Shown here: piece by piece, positions 21,290-32,802 of the stretch
How the letters are laid out: the number at the start of each line of letters is the position of its first letter
Position numbering within the stretch: the first letter of the stretch is position 1
Source of the DNA: Astragalus membranaceus
Lineage: Eukaryota > Streptophyta > Magnoliopsida > Fabales > Fabaceae
Assembly: GCA_039519185.1 (NCBI GenBank)
Contig: CM076850.1
Span: 159,136,462 to 159,200,461 of the forward strand
DNA length: 64,000 nt
Direction: 5' to 3'
The notes under the pieces: model-generated
What the model saw: the letters and a program-made list of their open reading frames with translations, nothing else
Told to the model about the DNA's origin: nothing
The model's database searches: none
Made by a program: the position numbers and the translations under genes

Positions 21290-23701
21290 GGCTTAATTAC
21301 AGTTTTGGTCCCCCTGTTTTCACCAATTCACGATTTTGGTCCATCAAGTTTTAATTTGACGATTTTGGTCCCCCTATTTTCTCAATTTGTAAAATCAAGG
21401 TCCCCCACCCCAATTTTGACTGACTTATCCTATGTGAACCCCCACCCCACCCACCCCCCTCCACTGTTCCTCTTCCCCACCGATCCCCCCCCTCCACTGT
21501 TCTTCTTCCCCTCCCCCCTCCCACCCCACCTCCGTGAACCCCACCCCCCTCCACTGTTCCTCTTCCCCTCCCACCCCCACCTCCACCTCCGTGAACCCCC
21601 CCCCCCCCCACACCCTATCTCTCTCCTTCGCATCTCACCCTCCCCTCCACCGATCCTCCCTCGCTCTCCCTCCTCTCTCAATCACCGTCGCTCTCCCTCC
21701 CCTCTCACCACCGTCCCTCCCCCTCTCTGTGCGAATCCCTCCCCCTCTCTGTGCGAATCCCCCCTGTGCAAATCCCTCCCCCTCTCTGCGAACCCCTCCC
21801 CCTCTCTGCAAATCCCCCCTCTGTGCGAATCCCCCCCTCTATGCGAATCCCTCCCCCTCTCTTCTCACTGTCGCTCGCTCACCGTCGCTCTCCCTCCTCG
21901 TCGTCGCTCGCTCACCGTCTCTTCGCATCTCTGGTTCGCTCGTCGCGTCGCTCTCCGTCTCTCGCCGTTCTCTCGCTCGTCGCTCTCGCTCTCGCTCGTC
22001 ACTGAGGTCGCAGATCGCAGTCGGTGCGAAGGAGAGAGGGAGAGACTGACGGTGAGTGAGGTGGGTGGTGCGAAGGAGAGAGAGAGAGAGACTAACGGTG
22101 AGTGAGGTGGGTGGTGGGTGGTGCGAAGGAGAGAGAGAGAGACTGACGGTGAGACGAGGAAGAAGAAGGGGTGGGGGTTGTGCCTACGTGGCAGTCTACG
22201 TGGACTGCCACGTAGGATGAGTCAGTCAGAATTGAGTCTTAATTTTGACCAAATTAAGAGGGGGATCAAATTCGTCAAATAGGGAAAATAGGGGGACCAA
22301 AATCGTCAAATTAAAACTTTAGGAACCAAAACCGTGAGTTGTGTTGAATTTTTGCTCACTCTTTTGTTGTATTTGCAGGAGGGTGTACCATAACACTGAG
22401 GGGGGGTGTAACTTGTAAAGCCCAGCTTTACCTACAGCCCAGCCCAATGATGCAGATGATGCAGAGTTGTTCAAACAAACGTTTTTTGTTTCTCCCTGCG
22501 CACCCGAACCCGGTTGAGTAATTGCAACACGCGGGTCGTCCTTGACCCGAGGTATATATATACTGTTTCTTTATTCTCTCTTCTCAGACAATCAAGAAAC
22601 CCTAGCTCTCTTTCTTGTTTCTCCGTTCTCTTCTTCTCTCTTCTCTCACTCGAAGCCTTGCTGCACCGTAGCTCTCACCGCCGGTGATTGAAGCTGCGGT
22701 TCAGCTTGATTTCTGGTCGATGATGATCCCTGGTGATGATGAAACAAAACCCTCTTTGGTTTTACTCTGAATCAAAACGCTGAGACCACAATCTCCTCTT
22801 CTCACTCTTCGACAAATCGCAAACCCTAGTTTGCTCAGAAACGCTTGATCTCTTCGATCAAGCTCTCGATCCACCTTCCTTCAGGTAGACCTACTTCTTC
22901 TTTACGTTTTCTTTGATTTCTCTTTGATTTACACACTGTTCATGGAACCCTAACTTTGAATCTTTTGATTTCTGCAGGTGTGGATGTGATACGGTTTTGA
23001 GACAAGATCAAACAAAGGTAAAATCACACTCTCTTGTGATTTCTCACCCTCTGTTCTCTTTCTTTGAATAAAACCTAATCACTATGTTTCTGTTGCATGA
23101 ACTTGTTGAGTTTCAACTTGAACCTCAACCCAGAATACCTTCTTTACGCGTTAGCCTTCAAGAACACTCTTCTAAAGGTAACCAGAAACCTTTCTTCAGC
23201 TTGTTCCTTTCTCTTATTTGTTTCTGTCACAGAAACCCTTTATCTAACTATTGTTTTTTCTTATTTCTTGCAAGGTATGATCACACTTTGATTACACAAC
23301 CAGAAACTCTCAAACAATTTGGTAGATGATTGGAAATGAGGATGGAGCAATGTTCACAGAAAAGTTGTAAAGAAGAAAGTAGTCTTTTTATTTTTAAAAG
23401 TAAACTTCTTCATTCATTGTATATTGTATGTACAGATGTGTGCTTTATATAGCTTTCACTGGAAATAGCTGTTAGAGTTTGGTTGTTACTAGTTTAACAA
23501 CCAAAGTTTGTTACATAACAAACTTGAATAGACTTTTAGGTTAGTTATAACCAATTTGTATATTCTGTTATGTTAGTTAACAAAGTAACTAAACAGCCCT
23601 TTTTTTAATAGCCAACGGCTATAAGTTTAAATTAAAGCAGGTTTTGATTATAAATCTCAATAAGTTGGTCATAATAAGGGGACCAAAACTGTAATTAAGC
23701 C
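21290..23701. mobile_element. MULE-type element with GC-rich, tandem-repeat interior
   Basis: Terminal inverted repeats begin GGCTTAATTACAGTTTTGG at 21290 and end with the complement at 23701. Flanks are tagaaagaa and taaaaagaa, 8 of 9 bases matching, as expected for a Mutator-like 9-bp TSD. The right TIR is in two pieces (about 22200-22341 and 23663-23701), separated by a 1.3-kb insertion. The interior has CCCCAC-rich sequence (21425-21620), repeats containing GTGCGAATCCCTCCCC (about 21720-21860) and GAGA/ACGGTGAGTGAGGTGGG repeats (22040-22150). A perfect 14-base-arm hairpin with ACGTGG lies at 22191-22224. Long Pro/Ser frames here are products of the repeats, not genes. Confidence 0.8.
22342..23662 (+). 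mobile_element. Probable solo LTR inserted in the MULE's right TIR
   Basis: The block splits the MULE TIR and is bounded by agttg at 22337-22341 and 23663-23667, a 5-bp TSD. It starts TG but ends TA, so the 3' end may be mutated. It has an LTR-like layout: a TATA box at 22552-22562, a leader resembling a 5'UTR with CT-rich sequence, and A/T-rich polyadenylation-like sequence near 23390-23460. A purine run at 22396-22406 followed by TGTAAC could instead mark a PPT and an internal LTR start, so the exact structure is uncertain. Confidence 0.5.
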
Positions 23702-24135
23702 TAAAAAGAAAGACGAGGATGACTTATTCAAAGTTGAAATTCCAGGTAGAAACAAGATTCGTTTTGGCGAGTGGCAACCATGTCGTTTGATTTATTAAAT
23801 AATTAATTAATAAAGACGATAAAAGCAAGCGTGTCTCGAGAGTCTTGATTTTGGTCGAGAGTCGAGACCCTGATATGCCTAAATAGTTCAAACAAAGTAT
23901 ACAAACAGAAGACCCATTCAAATGAAATGATATGAAAAAGAAGAGTTAGCGTACTATTTAGAGTTAATAATGAGCAAGCAAGCAAGCAAGCTACCTAACT
24001 GTCTTCCTTTAAATTTAATTACAAAAGACAAGACTCGATATCTAGAACGGGTCGTCTTGTCTTGTGACTTGTCTTGCATGTACGTAGTTCCATTTCCATG
24101 TCGCTTACTCGGTTTACGCGTTCTATACACCCTCC

Positions 24136-24143
24136 TATTTAAA
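24136..24143 (+). promoter_or_regulatory. TATA box for the small gene at 24183
   Basis: TATTTAAA lies 40 bases upstream of the ATG, leaving room for a short leader. Confidence 0.45.
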
Positions 24144-24182
24144 CTACGTCGGCACTCTTCACACCTCACCATTCCAATTAAC

Positions 24183-24359
24183 ATGGCTTCACCACGTTTG
24201 ATACCTGAAAGAGGTCACGTTCTTAAAAGGATTCTCAAAAAGCTGCTTTCTTGCATCTTGTCTTCTGCTTCTTCTGCAGATTCCAATTCCCAACCTCATC
24301 ATCATCATCATCTCAAAACAACTAAAACAATAACCTCTTCTGTGTTCCCCGCACCTTAA
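24183..24359 (+). CDS. Small basic protein, 58 aa, unknown function
   Basis: The frame encodes MASPRLIPERGHVLKRIL at its start, then a Ser-rich stretch and a His5 run. A longer in-frame ORF from 23970 exists, but the ATG at 24183 is preferred: it follows a TATA box by a typical leader length and the upstream part looks like non-coding sequence. Residues about 11-24 form a short basic amphipathic helix (GHVLKRILKKLLSC). No signal peptide or membrane segment is evident. AT-rich sequence with AATAAT and TGTAAC follows (24480-24545) and could serve polyadenylation. I recall similar short plant proteins with a LIPERG-type start but cannot assign a function. A spurious ORF remains possible. Confidence 0.5.
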   Translation: MASPRLIPERGHVLKRILKKLLSCILSSASSADSNSQPHHHHHLKTTKTITSSVFPAP

Positions 24360-24559
24360 TTAACCTGCTTCTCCATCTGTGTTTCAAAATGTTTTGTGTG
24401 CCACGTGTGCTTTGTTGCTGTTTTAGTAACTCCCCAAATTTTGTTCACCATTGTACTATTTGAGTAATGTAATATATAGTTTGTTAGGAAATTGTAATAC
24501 GTTGTGTCTCTCCTTGTTTTCATTATTAATAATGTAACAATGTTGATCACCTAAATGCA

Positions 24560-26390
24560 CAAGTATTCACTTTTTGTCAGTTACAAATATGCATGCGTAA
24601 TTGAATTCACTCAAATACCCTGTTTAGAAAACAGAGCACGTTTTTCTTTTACGTCTTTTGTAGTATTTTTTGTTCAATTTTTCATCACTTCTTTTCTTCC
24701 ATTACATCTTATATTATTTTATTTCTCACTTCTCTCTCTTTCTTCTTGAAACTGAATATAATAAAATATGAGAAAGAACAACCAAAAAATATTTAAAAAA
24801 ATTTATAATCCATGGGCTCCATTCGGGGTAGTATTATTGGTTGTTGTCACATTCGGGAATCTTTCTATTGATGCACTGCACTGCCTAGCTAAATATAAAG
24901 TAGGTGTGTGTGAATTAGGATTCTGAATATAAATAGGTGTGAAACTATACATTATATGTAAATAAATTGACTAAAAGCCAACTGATCTTAGTGTCAGTGT
25001 GTCACCACTTTAATTACTCACGATGACTTTGGACAGCTTCTTAATGTTAATTTGAGTATTTTATTTGTCAAACATATGACTTAAAAGTTAAAACAATGGG
25101 AATGAAGCACAAGAAGAATATCAATTAATTAAACCTCTGCCAAAAGTATAGGAAAGTTCTCTTTCTTTCTCTACATCTTTTGTTAATTCTTTTTGGGTCA
25201 CCAGCAGTAGCAGCAGCATTGCAAATATTTATGAGTATCTTGATTGGAAGGTTGTCTGGTTGTGGGATTGAAGTTCGAGACTCGTCACATGGTATGTTGC
25301 TCTCCTTTTCCCTAAATAAGGGACCATTTTGGAGTTGAACATAGACTCGTCACATGTTTTTTCTGAATCCCACGCACGTTAGGATCAGGCTTGGAATTAA
25401 CAACATCACAAAAGTGAGCGCACAACACTAACACAATATGTTTGGGTCTGCCGTCACGAAAATTAATTTTTGCTAAAAAGTGAGTTGAACGTAGCATCGT
25501 GTACGTTTGAAAACATTCAAGAAAAGAAAATCTTATCAATGCATGTTCCTTATTGTTTCGATCAAAATTGCTTTTGTGCATAATTTTTTTTTGTTGCAAA
25601 AGATAAGAAAGAAAAAATTAGGGCCTCACAAAAAGAGTCCTATAACATCAGCAAGCAATAGAGAACTCAACTCTATAGGGGTTGAGTGTCACACCAAAAA
25701 AATGAAGTATTTCGATAAGCATGGTTAAACCGCACTTCTCACTCTTTCTTCAAGAATTCCCGCACTAGCACAATCTTATTACGCAACTTTGATAAGAAGT
25801 GCTTGCCTCATCAACCAAGCAAATTGAAAGTTTAGATACCTAATTATAAATTATTTACAAGATTAGAGTCCGATTAAAATAAAGAAACCTAATTACAATT
25901 TATATAAAATTCCATGGACACAATTACAATCTTTTTAAATTCAAGAACCTAGCAAGGAATTCTCAAATACTTTAGAGACCTACAAAATAATCAAACCTAA
26001 ATTAAATGCATTCTTTGTCTCTAAATTTTAAAAACTAAAATAATTTCAATTTTCTTTTTTTATAATTTTATGAACTAATAATAAAATTATTTACAATAAT
26101 TTTATAAAAAAAATTAAAACAGAAAATAGAAATAAATTAATACAAAAAAGAAAATAAAATCAACTAAATTGACAATTCAATTTTTTATCATATAGTTCTC
26201 ACATAGTGTTATTATTTTAAACAAACTGTATTATTATAGATTTTATATATATATTACGAGTAGTGCAGTGTTTTTTTGGGGTACAACATTGGAATGCATC
26301 ATACGTATACTTATTGGGCTTTTGTAAAAAAAGATGATTATTGGGTTATCCGTAGGCCCATTTTTAAAACCTTACAACTAACATGGGGTT
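24560..26390. other. AT-rich intergenic region
   Basis: No gene was recognised. 25850-26260 is very AT-rich. Short ORFs here lack domain features. Confidence 0.5.
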
Positions 26391-26960
26391 GTTAATTTTT
26401 GTACCCCCACTTGGCTCCTATACCCCACATATCTTGTGAAATTCCCATTTTACCCTATATGGTTTATACTATGCGGATTTACCTATTTAATAGATAAATC
26501 CGTAATTGATTTTTATAACAGCAGATTTATCTATTAAATAGATAAATCTACAGTTATAAAATCAATTACGGATTTATCTTTTTAATAGAAAAATCTGTAG
26601 TTAAATAAAATTTTAATCAACGGTCCACTTTAATTTGTTAAATAATCTAAGCAAAAAATTCGATTATCGGGCAACCTTCTCTGATTGTCCCGAAACCACA
26701 GCCAACAAATCTGTATCACTTTTAGCCTCATTAATTTTTTACATTTCTCTGGAGTAAAACTTTTTATTTAGTTTTCAGAAAATGTTTTTTATTTTGCTTT
26801 TGTTTTCTGGTATATAATTGTTCCTGAAAAAACAATTTTAATTTTTCCAATATACTAACAGATTTGGAAAATTAATTTTTTTTTTGGTATTGAATTTTTT
26901 TAACCGCTCTGAAAAAATCATACCGAAAATTAGTTTTTTAATATACCAGAAATTACTTTA
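26390..26960. mobile_element. Hairpin-rich repeat related to the element at 44982-46233
   Basis: It begins with TTTTGTACCCCCAC, like the 44982 element's end, and contains three successive hairpins of the type CGGATTTATC...GATAAATCCG (26470-26610). It also shares the segment TCGGGCAACCT followed by GAAACCAC with that element (45535-45566). The opposite terminus was not found, so it is probably a truncated copy. Confidence 0.5.
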
Positions 26961-27029
26961 AAATTTGTTTTTCCGCTATTTAATTGAATTTTTGTAATAT
27001 ATTTGTTTTGTTAAAATTTAATTTATTAA

Positions 27030-27440
27030 TTTTGAGGGTTGAATAAGAGAAGGGACCCATATACCTAATGCCTTACGGTTTTTGGTGGAGATGTGGCGTC
27101 CAAGTCTCTTGGTAGTCCGGTTCATTGGCTTGTTGTTACTATCGGCGCTCCCCAGAACTCGCCAACAAGTGGTATCAGAGCCATGGTTCGGCTTGGTGGG
27201 GGAGCGGGTAGTGAATCCTAGTTCAAGTATAGTGATGTGGATGACTCACACATGAGGGGAGATGTTGGAAAATCAAGTGTGAGTGGTTAGTCCCACATCT
27301 ACTATGAATGAGCTATATGAAGGATATATAAGATAGGGGACCCATATACCTAACGCCTTAAGGTTTTGGGTGGAGATGTGGTGTCTAAGTCTCTTGGTGG
27401 TCCGATTCGTTGGGTAGCTCATTGTTGCTATGGTACCGTC
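27030..27440 (+). mobile_element. TRIM-type LTR retrotransposon (truncated 5' LTR)
   Basis: A partial 5' LTR (about 27045-27167) is followed by the primer site TGGTATCAGAGCC (27170-27182), about 70 bp of internal sequence, a purine tract GAGGGGAGA (27254-27262) and a 3' LTR from TGTTGGAAAATCAAG (27263). The two LTRs align over the ACCCATATACCTAA...GGAGATGTGG portion. A TATA box lies near 27331. It has no coding capacity. The 3' end of the second LTR is not sharply defined. Confidence 0.8.
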
Positions 27441-27485
27441 ATTTTGTGGTGCGAGAATACAGGAACTGATAGTAGTCGGTTGGAC

Positions 27486-27982
27486 TAGGGGTGCAAAAAA
27501 AACCCTCGTCCGCGGGTACCCGTACCCGTAGCATATATTTATTGATGAAGTGAATTTCTATCATTGTTGTTGTTTAAGTGGATTTTTATTGATATTTTGT
27601 TGTCATTTTCGATAACTTGTGTTGTATATTTTATCCTAATATTTTGGATAATTAGTGGGTTGTTGTTTTTAAAGTTTCCTATTGTAGTTCTAGTATTTTT
27701 TATCTCCATTTGTTTATAATTATAAGTTAAAAAAAGGTTTAAAAAATTTAATAGGTTAATTTTGTATAGTATTTCAAATTTTATTTTATAAAAAATTATT
27801 TTTACAACACTAACAAGTATCCGTGGGTATCCGTGGATACCCGTTAAGAAAAAATACTCATTTAATACCCGCTATGCGGGTACCCGCACGGGTATGGGGC
27901 GGGCACGGGTCTCACGGGCATCTCGCGGGGCGGGTGACGGGTAGCTGGTGCCCGTGCCCGCCCCGCCCCATTTGCATCACTA
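27486..27982. mobile_element. hAT-type MITE with 8-bp TSD
   Basis: Ends are TAGGGGTGCAAA and TTTGCATCACTA, flanked by the perfect 8-bp repeat ggttggac (27478-27485 and 27983-27990). Both are hallmarks of hAT elements. Subterminal blocks are GC-rich with many CGGGTACCCG-type palindromes. No transposase. Confidence 0.9.
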
Positions 27983-28361
27983 GGTTGGACGATAGAAATA
28001 GTAAAGTGCAAAGATTTATTAATAGAACTGGAAGGACCTCAAATAGCTATTGAGTAGTATGCATTTTATATGATTGAGGTTGATCTAATTCTTGGAATGG
28101 AAATGAAGGAGATGAAAGGGGGTCTTCCTTCAATTAATGAAAGATATACCTTCAATGTGTACCATGTCCTTATCCTGAAAAATCATGAAAGATAGAGTTA
28201 TGATATTGTGTTTGGTGAAGTGGTTCATATCTATAAAATTAAGAGCATTGTGCTATATTATTTCAGCTAAAGAAACTCGTACACAAAATATATTTGATTA
28301 CTAATATTAAGTACAAATAAAAAGTTTTAGGCATTTTTTAACAAATTATGAGGCCTAAAGC

Positions 28362-29093
28362 CAGCGGCGGACCCAGAACCCCGGAGTCGGGGGTGTCAAA
28401 TTTTTTAAATACACAATTTGCTAAAAATATAATTAAAAACAACTATAATATATTTAAATAAATAATTATACATTTCATAATTGTCCTCTACGTGATTTCA
28501 TATTCTGAAATCGTTGAATAATAAGCTCGGAGTCAATTTTATTGAATAGATCATTCTCAATGTATGTCACCAGACAGTCGTTCATCCATGTATCCCACAT
28601 CCGGTTACGCAACCTATTCTTCACAATACTCTTTCTACAGTTGCCCTGGATACACATTGGGGATTTCACATATACCAAATCAATTGGAGATTTCACATAT
28701 ACCAAATCAATTAGGGATTTCACATATACCAAATCAATTGCAATTTCTAATACTAATACCAAATCAATTGGGGATTTAACAAAAATTAAGGTTTTTCAGT
28801 TTTCACATAGATTAGGGATTACAGTTTAAGGCTTACCAGAGAGAAGAGGAGAAGATGAAATGAAATTTGTTGGGTTGCTGGTTGAGACTCGCAGAAGAAG
28901 AGAGAAGAGAAAGCTGAGTTCGGAGTTCAGACCCGCGGGATGAGAGAAGAGAGAAGAGGGGTCGTCCGTGGTGGTGGGTGGTGCCGTGAGCCGTGGTGGT
29001 GGTCGTTCGGGGTGCCGTGGTGGTCGTTTGGTTTGGTGGTGCCGACAGCTTTCAAAATGGTTCGCTGAGTTTCTGTTTCTCAGAATGAAACGC

Positions 29094-29152
<59 letters not shown>

Positions 29153-29308
29153 GTGAGTGTTGGGTCTTTGGTGCAAATGGGTGCAAAACTTGATCTACTA
29201 GTGCAATTTAAAATTTTCAGGGGGTTCAAAAAATATTATATAAGGTGGTAAGTGCAATTTTTTTAAGGGGTTCAACTGAACCCCTCAACTATGGTGGGCC
29301 CGCCCCTG
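28362..29308. mobile_element. Non-autonomous hAT element, 947 bp, 8-bp TSD
   Basis: Ends are CAGCGGCGGACCCA and the complement of CAGGGGCGGGCCCA. The perfect 8-bp repeat cctaaagc flanks it (28354-28361 and 29309-29316). The interior has a tandem repeat of a unit containing TTTCACATATACCAAATCAA (28660-28765) and a (GA)n run at 29095-29146. The repeats generate apparent ORFs with repeated YTKS or HIPNQL units; these are not genes. Confidence 0.9.
29095..29146. repeat. (GA)n microsatellite
   Basis: About 26 uninterrupted GA units inside the hAT element. Confidence 0.95.
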
Positions 29309-29601
29309 CCTAAAGCCTTTGTTGGTGGCTTGGGCCTCAAGTCTACCTTATGTTGACAATTTTTTTTCGCCCCAGTCACAAAAATTCATGAATCCGTCAC
29401 TGGTAGGAGTAGATAGATATATGGCCAGCCTTAAAAATTGTGATAAAGGTGAAAATTGGATTGCATTTTTGGTTAATAAAAATTTGTTAGGGTCGTCAAA
29501 AAAATCGGTTAGATTTGTTTTTGTGCAAGAATAAAAATTATATAAGAAATAGTATGCGGTTAGCGTCGTAATCTGTTGAATTAAACAACATTGATATGTT
29601 T

Positions 29602-29721
29602 TTTTTTGGTAAACCCGAGTATTCTCCACAGCGACGGTGGAAACTAATCCCTCGAGGTACTGGAGTTCATTTAAGGGCTGACATCTCCCAAGCGATGTCT
29701 CTCCATACACACCGACCAGGG
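29602..29721 (-). mobile_element. Short SINE with about 15-bp TSD
   Basis: A T-run at the + strand start (an A tail on the minus strand) is followed by about 110 bp, flanked by the direct repeat AACATTGATATGTTT (29587-29601 and 29722-29736). It resembles the 3' portion of plant SINEs. No convincing A/B boxes were seen, so it may be 5' truncated. Confidence 0.75.
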
Positions 29722-29939
29722 AACATTGATATGTTTTGCCTTCTTGACTCCAAATCCTGAAAAAGCTGCAGTTGTCAAACGAACAAATCCTCACTTTTTA
29801 TCCACCAATGAATTTTATGGTTGATTCGGGAAAGTGTTTACACTACAACATAATAATAACATGGAAGACTTTTAATTTTCAAGATGCACAAATCTATATT
29901 CAATCTTTTCTATTTTTCTGCCTATATTGTTGATTAATT

Positions 29940-30293
29940 TTTTGGTAGGCAAAAGGGGAAGAAAAACACCTCTAATAAACAATTAAAATCCTCTAGGGAA
30001 AGAAATCCCCGACAAGTCGGCCTTTAGGCATCAACAACAAATTTAGGAACAGAAAGAAAAATCCTACTACAAGTCTGTAACGATAAACCAAACTTCACAA
30101 AAGCATCAGCCACTTGATTGACTTCTCTAAAAATATCAGTGATTGAAACCTCCTCGAACCACTTGAGCAACTATTGAATCGAATCCACAAGACGAAACTT
30201 AGGATGTTGTGAAGAACACCACAGACATAATAAATTTAACTGGTGTCTTTGAGTCAGACTCAATGACAATAACGCGATAGCCGTGACACTTGG
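29940..30293 (-). pseudogene. LINE RNase H fragment, left part
   Basis: The minus strand reads GYRVIVIESDSK and, in another frame, VNQVADAFVKFGLS, two blocks of the RNase H domain that ends plant non-LTR retrotransposon polyproteins. Frames are shifted and interrupted. The solo LTR at 30294 splits this domain; a few codons continue beyond 32637. Confidence 0.6.
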
Positions 30294-30749
30294 TGTAACA
30301 TCCTCAATTTAGCTAATTTCATTTATCGAAATTACCAAGAGGTCATAGATAATTAATTAGCTATTCTAAACAAGTTAGCGTAATTAATTATATATGAGAT
30401 CATTGTCATGTGTTAAATAAATAAATTGTGTGTTAGTTGAGTTAAATTGGGGTTTAAGTGAGAAATAAAAGGAAAGTTAAGTAGAAGGGAATTTTGGTCA
30501 TTTACACTCCATTCAAATCCTCAGCTGGAATTAAAAACCCAACACACTCCTCACTCCCATACAACAACAACCAGAAATTCTAGAGGTAAATTATTGAGTT
30601 AGTGGTTGGTTAGAAGTAAATTAAGGTGAGGTAGTAAGTTGAGGGCAAAATGGTATTTTCCCCTCTTTAAGTGACCTTCAGCTGAAAACACAGAATCGGA
30701 CCACACTCACTCCCATAAGCTTCATTTTCAGGAATTTTAGAAGAAAAGA

Positions 30750-30751
<2 letters not shown>

Positions 30752-30796
<45 letters not shown>
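30752..30796. repeat. (GA)n microsatellite
   Basis: About 22 GA units within the solo LTR. Confidence 0.9.
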
Positions 30797-30801
<5 letters not shown>

Positions 30802-31468
30802 AAGAAGGGAGGAGAACTCCTTCATCTCATGATGCATGTTTGATCTCTTTTCACCATTAGAATCCTGATCATCTCCTCTTCATTTTGATACTAATTTCAT
30901 CACCAAAGAACCAGCCATTCCCTTCTTACCATTTTCGCACCTAAGCTCCATTTTGGAGAGAAGTTGAGTTTCCTAGCTTGAAGGAGGTTCCAATAGAGCT
31001 CTAGGAGTAGTATGAAGCATTGCATGTCAGTTTGAAGTGTTGTTGTCAAGATTGAGAAGCCACATTTTGAATTAGGAGCTGGTTGGAGAGGATTTTAGTT
31101 GCTGAGTTCGAGTTCTATACAGTTGGGTAGTTCAGGTTCGAGGGAGAGCACGATTTGATGATTGTTGCATTTCGTTCGGGCGACTCGCATTTCGGTTTTT
31201 GTGATTTTCATCACACTATGTGAGTTCTATACTCGCTTAGGGATTTGTTTTCGAATGTTGGTTGCGTGTTCTGTTTCAAAACCGTAACGTTCGATGTATT
31301 TGGATGCATGATTGATGATGATAATGTGATTGTTTGGACTGACTATGTTGTTGTTTGGCACTGACTTAATGTGTGGTTGTGTTCGGGAATCTATCGGAAC
31401 GGGTATTGGAACAATTGGAATGGCCAAGTTTTCACGAAAAAGCCAAGTTCTGGGCTACTGATGGGGAT

Positions 31469-31576
31469 GCACGGGTCGTGCGCCTTAGCGCACGGACCGT
31501 GCGTGTCATTCTGTGCTCGTGTCAAAAATTTTGAAAAAGGCGCACGGGTCGTGCGCCATAGCGCACGGACCGTGTG
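31469..31576. repeat. Palindrome array in the solo LTR
   Basis: Four motif copies occur in two pairs: GCACGGGTCGTGC followed by GCACGGACCGTGC, and again with slight change. It is related to, but not identical with, the arrays at 8879-9062. Confidence 0.85.
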
Positions 31577-32802
31577 TAGGTCCCTGTTACCCCACTTAAA
31601 AACACGTCTTAGGCCATTCTGAACGATTCCAATTGCATTCTAATCCCTTCCTTAACGATATGTATTGAAGAAATAACCGTAACTCGTGGAAAAACACGTA
31701 GGTATGATTGATGTGACATGCATTTCCTTAAGTTACAAGTTAGGTTAAATGGATTGGTTAAATCAAAGTAAATAAATGATGGTTTCCTTTAAAGATTGGT
31801 TAAATCATTGTTTGCTTATGTTTTAATGATAAATATTAGTAACCACGAGTGAGGTAATGACATGATAAATGAACAATACGAACGATAAGTCCAATGAGGC
31901 TAAGGTTGAGGTTATGTTATGTTTAAATGGACTAAATGTCCCTTGAGGTTGAGGTTATATATGCAAAGATACTAGCGCAAAGGTTAGCGGATTGGGTTCA
32001 CCAAGGGCCATAGAAAGAAAATGTGGCTCGCGGTGTTGTGCCAAGTTAGAAAAGAATTGTACGCAGTCATCCAAAAATTGGCTACGAACAATAGAAGCAT
32101 AATTTTTTATGCTAAGTAAAAGACAATGCACGTAGCTATCAAGAATCGGGCTACGAAAGAATAAAGCATAATGAACCGAGAGTTTTAGTGAGGGGTCTCG
32201 ATAGGACTCACTTAGATAATGTTTATCTCACCATTTATAATTGTGGTTTTTACAGGGAAAAGCGAATGCGAAGAGATACGGCTAGTCGGTGTGACCTAAA
32301 GGAGATGTTGAAGCTTTAGTTTTAAATGCTTATGTTATTTCCCTTGTTGTCTTTGTATTATCGATTGTATGACTTATACTTGTCAAAAGTTGTAAATCAT
32401 TTCCGCTACTTTTGGTTTTGGATATTGAACACTAGGACATGAGAAGTTTGTATGGCGTGCAACTTACGTAATTAAGTAATTGATGTTAAGTTATGAACTC
32501 GAGGTAACCATTTGATGATTATTTTATCGAAATTTTAGTTGTGTTCAATATCTGGAGCTGGAAGTTATCTCTGATGGATACTAAGTTGTGCATTTTAGTA
32601 TTTCTACTTGTTAGAAATATTAGGGTGTTACACTTGGCGAAGCAAATGAATGATACTCTTGATCATTTATACTGTATTACTTATTTTCTAGTCATTTCAC
32701 CGGGAGTATTACAACAACATAATGGCAAGTTTCCAATCATCACTAAGAAATTAAATTTAAATTATAGACTCTAAACTGTGATACTGATTTATAATTTATA
32801 AA

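Larger units (their letters stand above)
30294..32632 (+). mobile_element. Solo LTR, 2339 bp, TSD cttgg
   Basis: It runs from TGTAACATCCTCAATTTAGC to ATTAGGGTGTTACA with perfect 5-bp repeats cttgg at 30289-30293 and 32633-32637. It belongs to the same broad LTR family as 1-4004 and, in inverse orientation, 7641-17415 and 55053-59458. It holds a (GA)n run (30752-30796) and four GCACGG-type palindromes (31469-31576). No internal region remains, so it arose by LTR-LTR recombination. Confidence 0.95.

Noticed and set aside
21305..22105. 266-aa Pro/Ser-rich ORF
   Set aside because: Its sequence is the translation of CCCCAC and CTCTC tandem repeats inside a MULE, with overlapping long frames on both strands. 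No domain or start context.
28826..29176. 116-aa ORF with long Ser-Leu repeat
   Set aside because: It is generated by the (GA)n microsatellite within the hAT element.
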